Shown: positions 1 through 10,050 of the stretch, in pieces
Layout: each line of letters begins with the position of its first letter
How positions within the stretch are numbered: position 1 is the stretch's first letter
Assembly: GCA_020698575.1 (NCBI GenBank)
Contig: CM036240.1
Coordinates: 20,648,711-20,712,710 of the forward strand
Origin: Bostrychus sinensis
Taxonomy: Eukaryota > Chordata > Actinopteri > Gobiiformes > Eleotridae
Reading direction: 5' to 3'
DNA length: 64,000 nt
Notes under the pieces: generated by a model
The model's input: only the letters and a program-made list of their open reading frames with translations
Told to the model about the DNA's origin: nothing
The model's database searches: none
Position numbers and translations under genes: made by a program

Positions 1-1
1 A

Positions 2-949
2 TATGACACAAACAGATTAACCAAGCCTCTCCAAACCAAGGAAGTCCAAACTGAGCCTAATGATTTCCACTACAGCACTTCAATAATGCCAAATCTGGAT
101 AAAGACAAAGATGAAGCGGACCCAAACCAAAACACAGAACTTGAAAGCTCAACTCACATCCAAAACCTTAACAACCTGAACACTACAAATAATAACGTAA
201 GTGTATACAGCAACAATGGATCCGCCGGCATAGATGCAGTTAATAGAGAAGTGATGATGCTGACCCACACATCAGGTCAGCCTCTGCATATCAAGGTCAC
301 CCCGCATCACATGCACAACACAGCCACACTGGAGATCAGCAGTCCTTCTGCAGACATGGCCACATCTTACACCAGCACAGCTGTCATCCCGAGCAGCACA
401 GGTCCGTCCAAACAGAGGATCACCATCATTCAGAACTCTAACAGCAGGAGTCCTCCTTTAAGTCCGGACCGCACCATCTCATCACTTAATACATCACCCA
501 TTTCTCGGGTATTGAGTCCAAATCCATCCCATTCTGGCACGGCAGACCAGAACTCTCCCATTCAAATTGTCACAGTCAGGACATGTTCTCCAGAGCTAGA
601 AGCCGCGAGCCCCACAGGTTTGTCTAGGAGTCTGGAGCATCAGAGCAGCCTGCGCCATGAGAGATCTAATAGCCTTGATACAACTTCAAGCATCAGCAGT
701 TTGGATGATAGTAAGATACATATCCATCTGGGGAGCCCCTATATACAGGCCCTGAATGGAGTGAGCCACAGCATCCCCCATTCTCCAGGCCCATACTATG
801 TTCGACATGAACAAAGGACTCAAGTAGTCGCCAACGGCTGTCATGTCAAAGGTGTTGGCAAAATAACCAGCAGCATCACCATATCTCCTGCCACCTCTCC
901 AGTCTCACATTCTTCAAATATAACAGTCAGTGGGCTGTGTGACTCGTAG
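2..949 (+). CDS. filip1l: Filamin-A-interacting protein 1-like, C-terminal end (partial)
   Basis: The frame is open from the window edge (codon phase starts at base 2) to a TAG at 947-949, so the ATG at 86 is probably internal and the 5' part lies outside the window. About 315 codons are visible. They are rich in Ser, Pro, Thr and Asn and look disordered, with many S-P sites. Stretches characteristic of the FILIP1L tail are visible in order: PLHIKVTP (281-304), then NTATLEI and TSTAVIP, RITIIQN, KIHIHLGSPY (713-742), and a terminal KITSSITISP. FILIP1/FILIP1L proteins bind filamin and have a long N-terminal coiled coil, which is not in this window. The paralogue filip1 has a similar tail. The opposite-strand cmss1 exon 1.2 kb downstream favours filip1l. 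Last-exon structure with no frame break. Confidence 0.88.
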   Translation, partial: YDTNRLTKPLQTKEVQTEPNDFHYSTSIMPNLDKDKDEADPNQNTELESSTHIQNLNNLNTTNNNVSVYSNNGSAGIDAVNREVMMLTHTSGQPLHIKVTPHHMHNTATLEISSPSADMATSYTSTAVIPSSTGPSKQRITIIQNSNSRSPPLSPDRTISSLNTSPISRVLSPNPSHSGTADQNSPIQIVTVRTCSPELEAASPTGLSRSLEHQSSLRHERSNSLDTTSSISSLDDSKIHIHLGSPYIQALNGVSHSIPHSPGPYYVRHEQRTQVVANGCHVKGVGKITSSITISPATSPVSHSSNITVSGLCDS

Positions 950-1590
950 GAGTACATTTATATTATGCAGAGATGTTAACAATGTGTAAAGTTCTTGGGC
1001 TTGTTTATATTTTAACAATAACTTTGTCTGGATGTAATAGTCTTTTATGTGCAATGTAATAGACAGCATTTAAGTAGACTAAATGGACCAAAAATAAACA
1101 ATGTTACTCATCATTTCTGTCATAAATGTTTTAATTATGTGATAAAAAAAAAAAAAGCATTCAGTTCCACTGGAGAGAAGCTGATGTCTACAGTTAATTT
1201 AATAGCTTATCTTATGTTGCATTTTGGACAACTTGCAATAACCAAGATCAGATCATCTTTGTTTTAGTTAAAAACATGCAATGACAAAACATTGTTTTTA
1301 AAAACTAGGCTACCATGAGTTTACTTTTACACTTTGCTGTGTATTGTGAAACAACTATTACATAATATGTGAAATAAGTCTAATGAAAATTACAGGAAAT
1401 GCAAGAGTATAAGACTAGCTACAATGCAGAAGTTCATTGTATAAATAATTAAAAAAATATAAATCAACAGAATAATTAATTCAATATAATTCACACAGTA
1501 AACAGGGAGCATAGTAGGCCTAAAACACAAAAGTTGTAAGCGACTGATATTTATGGGCTACTATCACAATAAAACAGCACAATAAAGGCA
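950..1590 (+). other. filip1l: filip1l 3' untranslated region with polyadenylation signals
   Basis: AT-rich sequence directly after the filip1l stop. Canonical AATAAA hexamers are at 1093-1098, 1568-1573 and 1581-1586. Which one is used cannot be told from sequence, and the right boundary is only a guess set by the last pair. The same DNA is inferred to be intron 1 of cmss1 on the other strand. Confidence 0.5.
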
Positions 1591-2182
1591 TGCTTCATTT
1601 ACATTTAATGACAACATACAGAAAAAAGTAGTAGGTAGTAGTAGTAGTCCCTACCTAGACTACAGTAACCCTGCTGCCCTCTGTTGGTATTCATTGGGCA
1701 TGTGGCAAAACAGCAGTTTCTTCATTCTGTGGCTGAGTATTTTACCAGGAGCGACACAACACATTCAGAAATTCATAACAGGTTACATTCAGCATCTTGT
1801 CACAAAAATAGAGCCCCAACATTAATACCATATGTAATAGAGAAACATTAACTTGTTTATAGCAGACAAGGAACTAAAAACAGAAACACGTGGGTTCTTT
1901 CACCAGGCTAGGTTAGCGTAGCTATTAACCAAATATAACGTGGTGGTGAGCCAACACTCAGCGAATAATCGTGTTAACCCTGAAAAGTGTTGTTTAGTTA
2001 TAGTTTTAAATTTAACTTTTTAAGCCACTCATAGCTGCATAACGTTAGATGTCGTGATGAGGCATTAGCTTAGCTATAACAAGTCTTTCCTCGCCAGAGC
2101 TAAATGCTAACGTTATTTTTCTACAGCTACTACTTTTGCAAATTGAAGCATTTAAAGGGTGCCATGTTGTTTTTTAACATAC
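1591..2182. other. Gap between filip1l 3' end and cmss1 exon 1
   Basis: No coding potential or repeat is recognised. By orientation this is the first part of cmss1 intron 1. An AGTAGTAGTAGT run lies near 1635. A fair match to the CTCF core on the minus strand (CCAACAGAGGGCAGC, one mismatch) overlaps 1677-1694. Confidence 0.4.
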
Positions 2183-2231
2183 CGGAGTTTCCCTCGTGGG
2201 TCCACCACTCATCTCCTAAGTCGTCTCCCAT
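2183..2231 (-). CDS. cmss1: CMS1 ribosomal small subunit homolog, first coding exon
   Basis: Read on the minus strand from 2231, the exon is ATG followed by 15 more full codons and one extra base: M-G-D-D-L-G-D-E-W-W-T-H-E-G-N-S, then G. The known vertebrate CMSS1 N-terminus is M-A-D-D-L-G-D-E-W-W, an almost exact match. The exon ends in ..CTCCG directly before GTATGT (donor GT at 2182-2181), giving a phase-1 intron. CMSS1 is a nucleolar/RNA-associated protein related to yeast Cms1 and linked to small-subunit ribosome biogenesis. The remaining exons must lie left of base 1, because no matching acceptor and exon occurs before filip1l. The exon is too short for an ORF caller and was recognised by the conserved acidic-WW start plus the donor. 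Confidence 0.85.
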
Positions 2232-2330
2232 GTTTTTCTGTTTGAGCTGAATGCACCGCTGTGACTGGAGCCTGCTGGGTGCGTTCAGAGGCTGTACATC
2301 AGCTAGTTTATTATAAAAAATAAAATCTCT
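2232..2330 (-). promoter_or_regulatory. cmss1: Inferred cmss1 5' UTR and proximal promoter
   Basis: This is the sequence immediately upstream of the cmss1 start codon on the minus strand, modestly GC-richer than its surroundings. The context before the ATG is AACAGAAAAAC. No TATA box is evident at a fixed distance, as expected for a housekeeping gene. The transcription start is not defined by sequence. Inference from position only. Confidence 0.4.
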
Positions 2331-2389
2331 TTCAGTGGGACTTATCTCTTGTCCCTAGATAGTTATTTGTCTGTATGTTTATTCGTTTA

Positions 2390-2457
2390 TAAAAAAAAAA
2401 AAAAAACAAACAAAAACACAAAAACACAAACAAAAAAACAACAACAACAAAAAAAAA
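2390..2457. repeat. A-rich low-complexity tract
   Basis: About 68 bases of A interrupted only by C (AAAC, ACAAC units). It could be the decayed poly(A) tail of a retroposed sequence, but no body is recognised on its left. Confidence 0.8.
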
Positions 2458-2821
2458 CGGGGAGTCATCAAACGTCTCACCAACTGGATAACCATTTAGA
2501 GCAGGCTATTCTAGGCTATTCAATTTAGTCTATGCTGCATTTTTATATAATTCACCTAACTAACCTAAATGGCTGTCAGAGAACACGACTAGCCTATAAA
2601 TTTCTCCCTATCGATTTCATCAAGCCTGCCAACGCCTGCAAATCTCAAAGCCAGACTAGCAGAGCGCCCTCTCTAGGACACTTGACATCTACACAGATTT
2701 GCTTTCATGTGCACTTTCGTTTTGTGCATAGAAATGAGGTTCACTTTTTTTTTCTGTACTGTACAATAATTCTTTGTATGCGTTGCTTAAACCTTTATGG
2801 TAAACATTCAGTGGTATAAAG

Positions 2822-2960
2822 CAGTGGTTCCCAACCTTTCCTGTCTCCTGTACCTCCTGGTTTATTTGTCATCACACGAGTACCCCATCTGTGTTTATTA
2901 TTCTTCAGAAAGTATTCATATAGAAACATCTGCATTTATTATTACTTAGTGTACTAATTC
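2822..2960. mobile_element. Left end of a hAT-like repeat (uncertain)
   Basis: It begins CAGTGGTTCCCAACCTT, a terminal sequence shared by many vertebrate hAT-type nonautonomous elements. I could not find the matching right end, so only the left terminus is claimed. AT-rich sequence without a gene follows up to 3297. Confidence 0.35.
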
Positions 2961-3297
2961 TTTTGCATTTTTTTTCTCTTAAATTCAAGCTAAAAAAATT
3001 AAATAATAATTTGCCTCCCTTTAAAATAAAAATATACAATATAAATATAACAATATAAACTCCTATTACATTTACTTATTTTACATATATTGTATGTACA
3101 GAATAAATAAAAAGATTGTAATAGTAAACTAATAATAACAAATAATAGTACTACACAAAATAATTTGAATAGCTCTCCTTTGAAATAAACCATTAAACCT
3201 AAAAATATGTAACAATAATTCAAGTAGTATTCCTGCAGTTTTAGCAGTCAATGTGCTTGAAATATTTATAGTTGAAAGCAAAGTGCACTCTGGGAAG

Positions 3298-3668
3298 CAA
3301 TGGTGTAAAGTAACTAAATACTTTTCTGAAACATAACTACATTTTCTTGAGTAAATGCTAAATGTGTTAAAGTATTTTTGACCTTGGGGGCAAATGGTTT
3401 GCAATAGTAGGGAAAGTAATGGTGATAGTTTGCAGTAGTAGTGGTTAGAATAGTAGTAAAAGAAGTAGTAGTAGTGTTTGAAGCTGCGTAAGTATTAGTA
3501 AAAGAAGTGATTGTGGCCAAAGTTAGTAGTGGTACTAAGTTTATCTTACTCTCAATACTTTTTTACCTTCATAAATTGACTTTTCGGTAGATTACAGTAA
3601 GTACAGTTAAAAAGTAACAGGTAGAAACAAGTAACAAGTAGAAATTTTGTGTACTATTTCCACCTTTG
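3298..3668. mobile_element. Nonautonomous hAT-like MITE of the 'AAGTAAC' type, degraded
   Basis: Termini CAATGGTGTAAAGTAAC and, inverted, CAAAGGTGGAAATAGTAC bracket about 370 bp. The interior has the AAGTA/AGTAAAAGTA-rich sequence seen in the better preserved copies at 5480, 17750 and 36043. No target duplication survives by eye. The Ser/Thr-rich reading frames inside are artefacts of AGT/ACT repeats. Confidence 0.55.
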
Positions 3669-5479
3669 CTTACATTCTTAAGCATGTTAGGATACTAAAT
3701 TAAAATTTCAATAGCACAGCAATGACCTAATCCCACTACACTGATATCTTACTATAGCCTAATCAAATGTATCACAGTATGGCACTATGAAAATACATTT
3801 TTTTCCCACTAATGAAGGCTAAAAGTAGAAAGTATAGGTTATAGTAACATATATCTGTGTAATTTTAAAATAGCATTACAATTACAGGAAAGCATTCATA
3901 GGCATTGTCATGTGATATATCCATGGTGGAGGAGATTGGTAACGTAACGTTCTCCAGCATGTCCCTACTGTTCTCTGTCATTACAGCCAAATGTGGTGAT
4001 CTTTTTCTGACACACAAAAGAAAAGAAAGAAGAGAAAGGAGGAGACTGAGTTTGGCATAGCGCCCTCTTTTCTGCAGCTGGAGCAGAGAGAAGGGACAGG
4101 TCCTCCGGGACTAATTGTATGCTTTTTTGTCTCACTGTCGAAATAACACATTTGTGCTTGGTAGATGCTATGCCACAAAAAGAACAGATTGATTACTGAG
4201 GAAATTATAAAGGCTTTACAACAGTTATGCAGTGTTATACCCTCAAAATGAGAGAAGAAAAACAAATCAGGGAAGAGAAAGAAAGGATGCAGTCAACACA
4301 CTGGACTAAGGTGTGCCAACATTCAGGACAATGGACCAGAAATGGAAGCTTTGTATGTAGTTAAGTATCTTTCCTGTGAACGTTTTTGCAACCAAGTAAA
4401 TGAAGTCAACTTTTAGCATCCAAAATCTGAATTATTCTGATGTTATATATTGTCTTAAGTTTATTTTATGGTCTATTGGTAACATGCTAATTAAGTATGT
4501 GGTGGGAGCTGTCAAAAATGCAGTATCACTATCACTGGTTAAAACTAATCAACCAAGTCCACTTAAAAAGCATCAACGCTGACATTTATCTGAATGTAGC
4601 CCAACATCACAGCAATAACAACTGGTACTTGACATTAAAGATCAAAATCAAAACAAAAATGATCAAAGTTTTAAGAATGGCTGAGAAAGACTGGTAAAAC
4701 AGATAAATGTGATTGTAATTAAAGGCAGACAGCTGTCTCTTTGGGGCTCTGTGACTACATGCTGCACCACACTGATGCTTAATGTGTTTATTTGTTGTAA
4801 GCAGATGTTATTCCACTTCCTTATTTTAATGATCACAGGAAGATATTTCATTTTTGAGCATATATCCTTTTCTTTAATTAGTGTTTTTTTACCTGTTGGA
4901 GAGAAGAGGGCAAGTGAGAATGAACAAGGACAATCATTGCTATAGAACTGCATCTGGAGAATAATGTCTTTATTTTTTGTAGTATAGGGCTGTTGTCCAC
5001 ACTATGTACAGTATATATTTCTCTTTTCTACATTAGAGTGCACTGTCGTAACAAATGTAACTTAGATGTTTAGATCTAATTTGGCAAATTGTTCCTGTGT
5101 GCCACAGTCAGTAACAGCTAATATATTTGCACTCATACTGTATTACTTACATTTGCACTATGATTATACTGGTACTCCTTCACAATATGTAGTAGGCTAT
5201 TTACAGCTCCAAACCCTTGTACATTAGTTTTTGTAAACTTTGTATTTATTTTAACATGTTACTTGTTTTGTGCCAGCAAAAAGCACATTCCTTGTATGTG
5301 CTTCATACTTGGCTCATAAGCTGACTCTCATGCAGCCATTCCAAAAATTATGAGTGCCAATCCCCTTTAAAATCTGAAAAAAAGAGAAGAAAAAACATAA
5401 GCAACAACACAGACTTATTGCCTGTACATTGTCTTAAAACATTCTAAGTATTTAATTTTTAGACTAAAAGTCTCTTTTT
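3669..5479. other. Gene-free stretch
   Basis: AT-rich, no recognised exon or repeat boundary. Several 60-95 codon open frames overlap on both strands, without homology or codon structure, and are treated as chance. Confidence 0.4.
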
Positions 5480-6053
5480 CAGTGGTGGAGGAAGTACTCA
5501 ATTACTTTACGTAAGTAAAAGTACAGATAAAGGAGCAAAAATTTTGGAGTAAAAGGGGTAAAAATAAAAGTATCACATTAAAAATTCTACTTAAGTAAAA
5601 GTATAAAAGTACTTACATGCAAATCTACATGCAAATAAAGTAAAAGATTTTGCACAGACTCAACAACTCAAACAACAATGTGTTTATTTTGCTGAAAAAT
5701 TGTTCTGATTACAGATGAAACTAACAAACCAATGCATTAGAAGAAATTTATTTGTTGGTGGGGTCTTCTGTCTTTGTTATTCTGATGTTTCTAAAAGAGT
5801 ACTTATTTACTGCATCTTTTATATGAAAGTACTGTGTCTACAATGAGGGTGCGACAAAAAACAAATGATTTTAACCAAAACTCAAAATACAGACATAATA
5901 ATAATAATAATAATATAGACACTTGCTCTAAAATATAGTGAAGTAAAAGTAAAAGTACCCCTTGTAAAATTTACCCAAGTAAAGTACAGATACATAAAAA
6001 TTGTACTTAAGTAAAGTAACTAAGTACTTTTACTTCTTTACAGTCCACCTCTG
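5480..6053. mobile_element. hAT-like MITE with 8-bp target duplication
   Basis: Terminal inverted repeats: left CAGTGGTGGAGGAAGTAC, right (inverted) CAGAGGTGGACTGTAAAG. Both continue into AAGTAAAAGTAC-type subterminal repeats. The flanks CTCTTTTT (5472-5479) and CTCTTCTT (6054-6061) match at 7 of 8 bases, the target-duplication length of hAT transposons. About 574 bp, no coding capacity; a short (ATA)n run lies near 5900. Confidence 0.75.
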
Positions 6054-6539
6054 CTCTTCTTGAACTTCCTGTAAACAACCTCTGGCGGCTCACCTGCAGT
6101 TCCTTCAGGGCCCACGAGGGGGCCACGGCTCATAGGTTAGGCCTCCTTGGCCCTGACCTGTGACCTCTGTTTTTACCTGGTGCACCCCTGTGGTGACTCT
6201 ACTCGTACTCTTCTCGCTCAGTTATCTGACCTTTAGCCTTCTGTTGGTTTAGACGTGAAATTGTGCTCTTGGTGTTAAAAGATGTAGTCACTAGAATATA
6301 ATACTCTGGGATGGAGAATATCTGAAGGTAAGAGAATATGAATAATCTTTCTCTAAGTGACGCTAATCACGTGCAGCTCATTAGCTAATACTGCTAATAC
6401 AATGCAAGTTTGAATACAAGAACTCAACACACACACTTTAAGAATATCATTATAGTAACTATAAGATAAATAAATACAGCACTATGTTAACTTTAATTAT
6501 GATTTTTTTTTAACACCTAAAGTGAATTATTGTCGCGCC
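6054..6539. other. Gene-free stretch
   Basis: Slightly GC-richer at its left part (6080-6250), then AT-rich. No exon or element boundary recognised. Confidence 0.35.
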
Positions 6540-7690
6540 CGAAGGCATTGACAATCATAACAAATGCTTAAAATATAAATTTCAAAAAGACATCAAAGAT
6601 GTGTTTTTTGCTTGTGTTCCGAAGCATGTTCTTGAAGTGCTCTAATGTAGCACAATCCCACAGCTCTGGAACATTATTTAGAAGTTTAGTTAAAAAGAGA
6701 AAGGGGGAGCGGTCCAGTGCTCTGCTGGTGGGATATGAAATGCCAGGTAGGCTAAGAGTTGTACGCCTCATTTGAATAGCACTTTGTTTGATAACAGGAC
6801 AAAAAGTCAAGAGAGCTTGAGGTAATGCTCCGTGGATCAGTTTATAGCCATAACACATCAATGCAGAATTCCTCCGATGTTTTAGCGGGGTTAATTTCAA
6901 CAGGTTGTAGTCCTCATCATGAAGTAATTGTGTATAGGGATAATTTAATATAATCCTGATTGCACGGCGCCGTAGCTTTTCCAATCAATTGTTCGAGTAA
7001 TATTCAGTGCAGCCCAAACTGGTGATGCATATTCAAAGTATGGTAAAATATAACCTTTGTACAATCTTAAGAGCAAATTATGATCTGTAACAGAAAGAGA
7101 AATTCTGCGAAGCAGAAATATTTGTGATGCCACCTTTCTACAAACTGAGTCTACTTGTTTGTCGAACTTAAGGTAATTTGTAATCCATAGTCCTAGATAT
7201 AAATGTTTGTTAATAATTTCAATAGGACGATCCATAAATCTAATATCAAAAATTTGTTGTTGTGCCTTAGAATGGAGCATAGCCTTTGTTTTACTTGGAT
7301 TAAACTGCATCCCCCAAGTTTTGGCCCATTGGGCAATGGTAGAGGGGTCTTGATTAACTTTCTCTATCAATAAAGGAAACTGCTGAGATGCAACAAACAG
7401 TGTGGTATCATCCGCATAAAAAAGACATTCATTAATAATGCCAGGTTTCCCTGAGGATTGAATTGAGCCAGGAATCAAATTAGAGAGGTCATTCATAAAT
7501 AGTATGAACAGTGTGGGGGCCAGGATACTTCCTTGTGGCACTCCTGAACAGACTGGAAGCATCCCAGAGAGAACTTCATTGACTTTAACAGCTTGCTGCC
7601 TGTCAGTTAAATAATTTACAATCCAACGAAACACACACAGTATCTTTTCAAGATATCTTTGACAGTCAGCTCTTAAGTAGTACAGTCATA
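6540..7690 (-). pseudogene. 5'-truncated LINE reverse transcriptase fragment
   Basis: On the minus strand a frame from about 7634 to 6985 encodes the second half of a non-LTR retrotransposon reverse transcriptase. Visible motifs are NYLTDRQQAV, the GVPQGSILAPTLF block and the catalytic Y-A-D-D at 7418-7407 (intact). The thumb-like continuation KLRRRAIRIILN..., followed by HRRNSALMCYGYKLIHG, lies in another frame (6984-6568), so there is a single-base frameshift near 6985. A short 3' tail runs to about 6540. The N-terminal endonuclease and ORF1 are missing. The motifs fit the CR1/L2/Jockey group; the exact clade is not decided. Confidence 0.8.
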
Positions 7691-8280
7691 GGAAATGATT
7701 GAATATCTGTTTGATTAAATACCCATGCACCTTTGAAAGCCAGGCTAAGCTGAGCATTCACATTATCTAACATTTTGTTATGCCAGACCTAAAACAAAGA
7801 GGACTGCACGTCTTGACAAGCAGGAAGTGGCCAAAAGCATGTAAATAAGAACTGACCTTGATCTTTCAGAAATGCTATTGCTCTTAATGTCCTAGGTCCA
7901 GAAAATTACAACTGTATTCATGAGCACCTGGCTAAATCGGACCTGCACAGAGATGTCAGCAACCAGCTTTGAGAATATACTTTAAGTGAAGCTGTGTTAT
8001 GACATTTTGACTTACTTGTGTGTGTCCAAAGCATTATTTATGCTGTTAGTGTTTTCGAAAAAGTATTTCAGAAGTTAAGATAACCTTTTCTTGTATTGTT
8101 GTCAGATGTACAAGATAAACTGTGTCTGTTGATGCAGTACTACAAGTGCCTTTCTGTGTTTTAGGGAGTTTAGGCCAAGAAACATGTTCTTCTCATGTTG
8201 TCATTGTTACCAAATGTCTATTCATGTATGGTTACCTGTATCTGATGTTAAAGGCCGGCTGTTAAGCTGACAGACTACTG
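7691..8280. other. Gene-free stretch
   Basis: AT-rich with no exon or repeat end recognised. It may include unrecognisable upstream parts of the LINE remnant on its left. Confidence 0.35.
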
Positions 8281-8560
8281 CAGGGGTGTCCGAACATTTT
8301 TTTTTTTTTTTTAAAGCAGGGCTTGAGAAAATGTCCAAGAGGTCAACAGTCCCATTTAATATATCATGTTATGCATTTAATGCACCTATAAATGTAAAAC
8401 ATCTTTTTCAATAGTGACAAATAATTCAATTTTATAATATTTTGAGATATCAATTGAAAGGTCAGATCTGTCTCGAGAGAAGTGGAGGGCAAGAAACAAT
8501 ACATTTTATTATGATTAAAGCTGGGGGTTGTATAAAATCTCATCATGTGCCTTGTCTGGC
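8281..8560. mobile_element. Possible hAT-like repeat, left end only
   Basis: CAGGGGTGTCCGAACATTTTT followed by a poly-T run resembles the left terminus of a common fish hAT-type MITE. The clear right terminus was not found; the given end is approximate. Confidence 0.35.
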
Positions 8561-8644
8561 CTCAAAGATACACTTTTGAAATTGTTGAATTGTACAGGAC
8601 TGTAGAGTCACGGCTTGTTTGTTCAAGTATTATTTGAAGGCTAC

Positions 8645-8980
8645 TAGGGGTGTTCGTGGTTATTTGGTATTATGGCCATAATCGATTGAAAGAAAAACTA
8701 ACAATTAATTGTTATGCTGTACAGTAGAGTAAAGGTACAGTACCAATGGAGAGTTAGGGCAAATTAAACAAGTGTTTCATAAAATATACAAGCCTATAAC
8801 TTGTCTTTAGTTTTACAAAGATTTTTATTATGGTTCATGACTTTGAATGTAACAAAGAGCTGTTTTTTATAAAACATAATGATAGGTGAGGTCAAGCCGG
8901 TGGTTAACGGTTAATTGATAATCGTTTGTTAAAACTACTAATTAATCGATTAAAGAAAATTAACCAAATGTGCATCCCTA
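8645..8980. mobile_element. hAT-like MITE with perfect 8-bp target duplication
   Basis: A 336-bp element beginning TAGGGGTGTTCG and ending TGTGCATCCCTA (imperfect inverted termini). It is flanked by identical 8-mers AAGGCTAC at 8637-8644 and 8981-8988. The interior contains ATCGATT/TTAATTG motifs near both ends. No open frame. The exact duplication makes the boundaries secure to the base. Confidence 0.88.
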
Positions 8981-8988
8981 AAGGCTAC

Positions 8989-9555
8989 TTATAGATATTA
9001 TTTTATATTAATGCAATTTACTATTTTCTTATTATATGCTAACTCTTTGCGCTCTGTTTTAGGAACTTTTTTTGCAGTTGGAACAAATCACCTCTCGACA
9101 CCTCTGAGTGGGCACATAATACAAAGTACATTCTGTATTCACCAGAGCACTGTGAGCCAAGGTGAGATGACATTTTTTTTCTTTTTGCCTCTAATTACTT
9201 TGACCGTTGTCAGCTGCACCAGTGACAGCAGTGTTAAAGGGTTGAGGGGCCGTCCACACAGCTGGGAGCTCAGCCACACACATACTTTTGTTTACATCAC
9301 CAGAGGGACACAGAGGTGCACAACAAGGTGAGGGGGACTTCTGTGTAATGCACCTGTCAGATAGGACCTTGTTGTCTGGAATACGTTATAGGGATGACCT
9401 GCTCAAGAAAGGACATGACAGTTGCAATATAAGCAAACACCTGTGATGTTAGTGGTGAGTGTGGGCTTATCAACGAGATGGACATAGATTTAAAAGAAAA
9501 GCAAAGAAAAATGCTGTATGCTACTTTAACATATGACCTCCTTGGTGGAGAAAGG
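8989..9555. other. Gene-free stretch with one splice-like block
   Basis: Contains a block (9078-9161) flanked by a TTTTTTTGCAG acceptor-like and a CAAGGTGAGA donor-like sequence with one open frame of 27 codons. No homology is recognised, so it is not called an exon. The remainder shows nothing. Confidence 0.3.
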
Positions 9556-10050
9556 TGTCAGGTGTTGTGTAATAAAAATATCAGCAAGAATGAAAGAAAA
9601 GGTGTACAAGACAATGGTGGAACCAGCAATGCTGTATGATTTAGGGACACTAAGGAAAAGACAGAGGTAGCAGGGTTTAAGATGTTGAGGTTTTTTGGGA
9701 CTGACAAGCATAGGTAGAATTAGGAACGAGAACATCAGAGGGACAGCTCATGTTCAGTGTTTTGGAGACAAAGTCATAAAGGCCAGATTGAAATGGTTTG
9801 GTCATGTACAGAGGGTGGACAGTGAATATACTGTATCAGTGAAAGGATGCTGGGGTTAAAGAAGCCAGACAGGAGGTCTAAAGGAAGACCAAAGAGGATA
9901 TTTATGGATGTAATGGAAGAGGACATGAAGTAAGTTGGTGTGAGAGAAGAGGGCGGCAGAGGAAAGCGCTAAATGGAGACAGATAATTTGCTGTGGTCGG
10001 TTGTTGCTGAATGGAACAGCTGAAAGGAAAAGAAGAAACACACTGCTCAC
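9556..10050 (+). pseudogene. Degenerate RTE-clade LINE, ORF2 C-terminal remnant
   Basis: Conceptual reading in shifting frames on the plus strand gives pieces ordered as in the RTE-clade C-terminus: a KGKVYKTVVxPAMLYG-like stretch (9594-9640), then RLKWFGHVQRVDSEY (about 9788-9832), then a RSKGRPKRIFMDVMEEDMK-like basic tail (about 9875-9930). The order and the W-F-G-H-V-x-R motif are diagnostic. Multiple frameshifts and stops show it is dead. Overlapping minus-strand frames here are shadows. Confidence 0.65.

Noticed and set aside
86..949. ATG at 86 as the true start of a 287-residue protein
   Set aside because: The frame is open to the window edge, and the matched region is the C-terminus of a much larger family protein, so 86 is almost certainly an internal Met.
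9078..9161. 84-nt block with acceptor-like and donor-like ends and one open frame
   Set aside because: No homology, no partner exons, and such pairs occur by chance in tens of kilobases. Weaker than the block at 52304.
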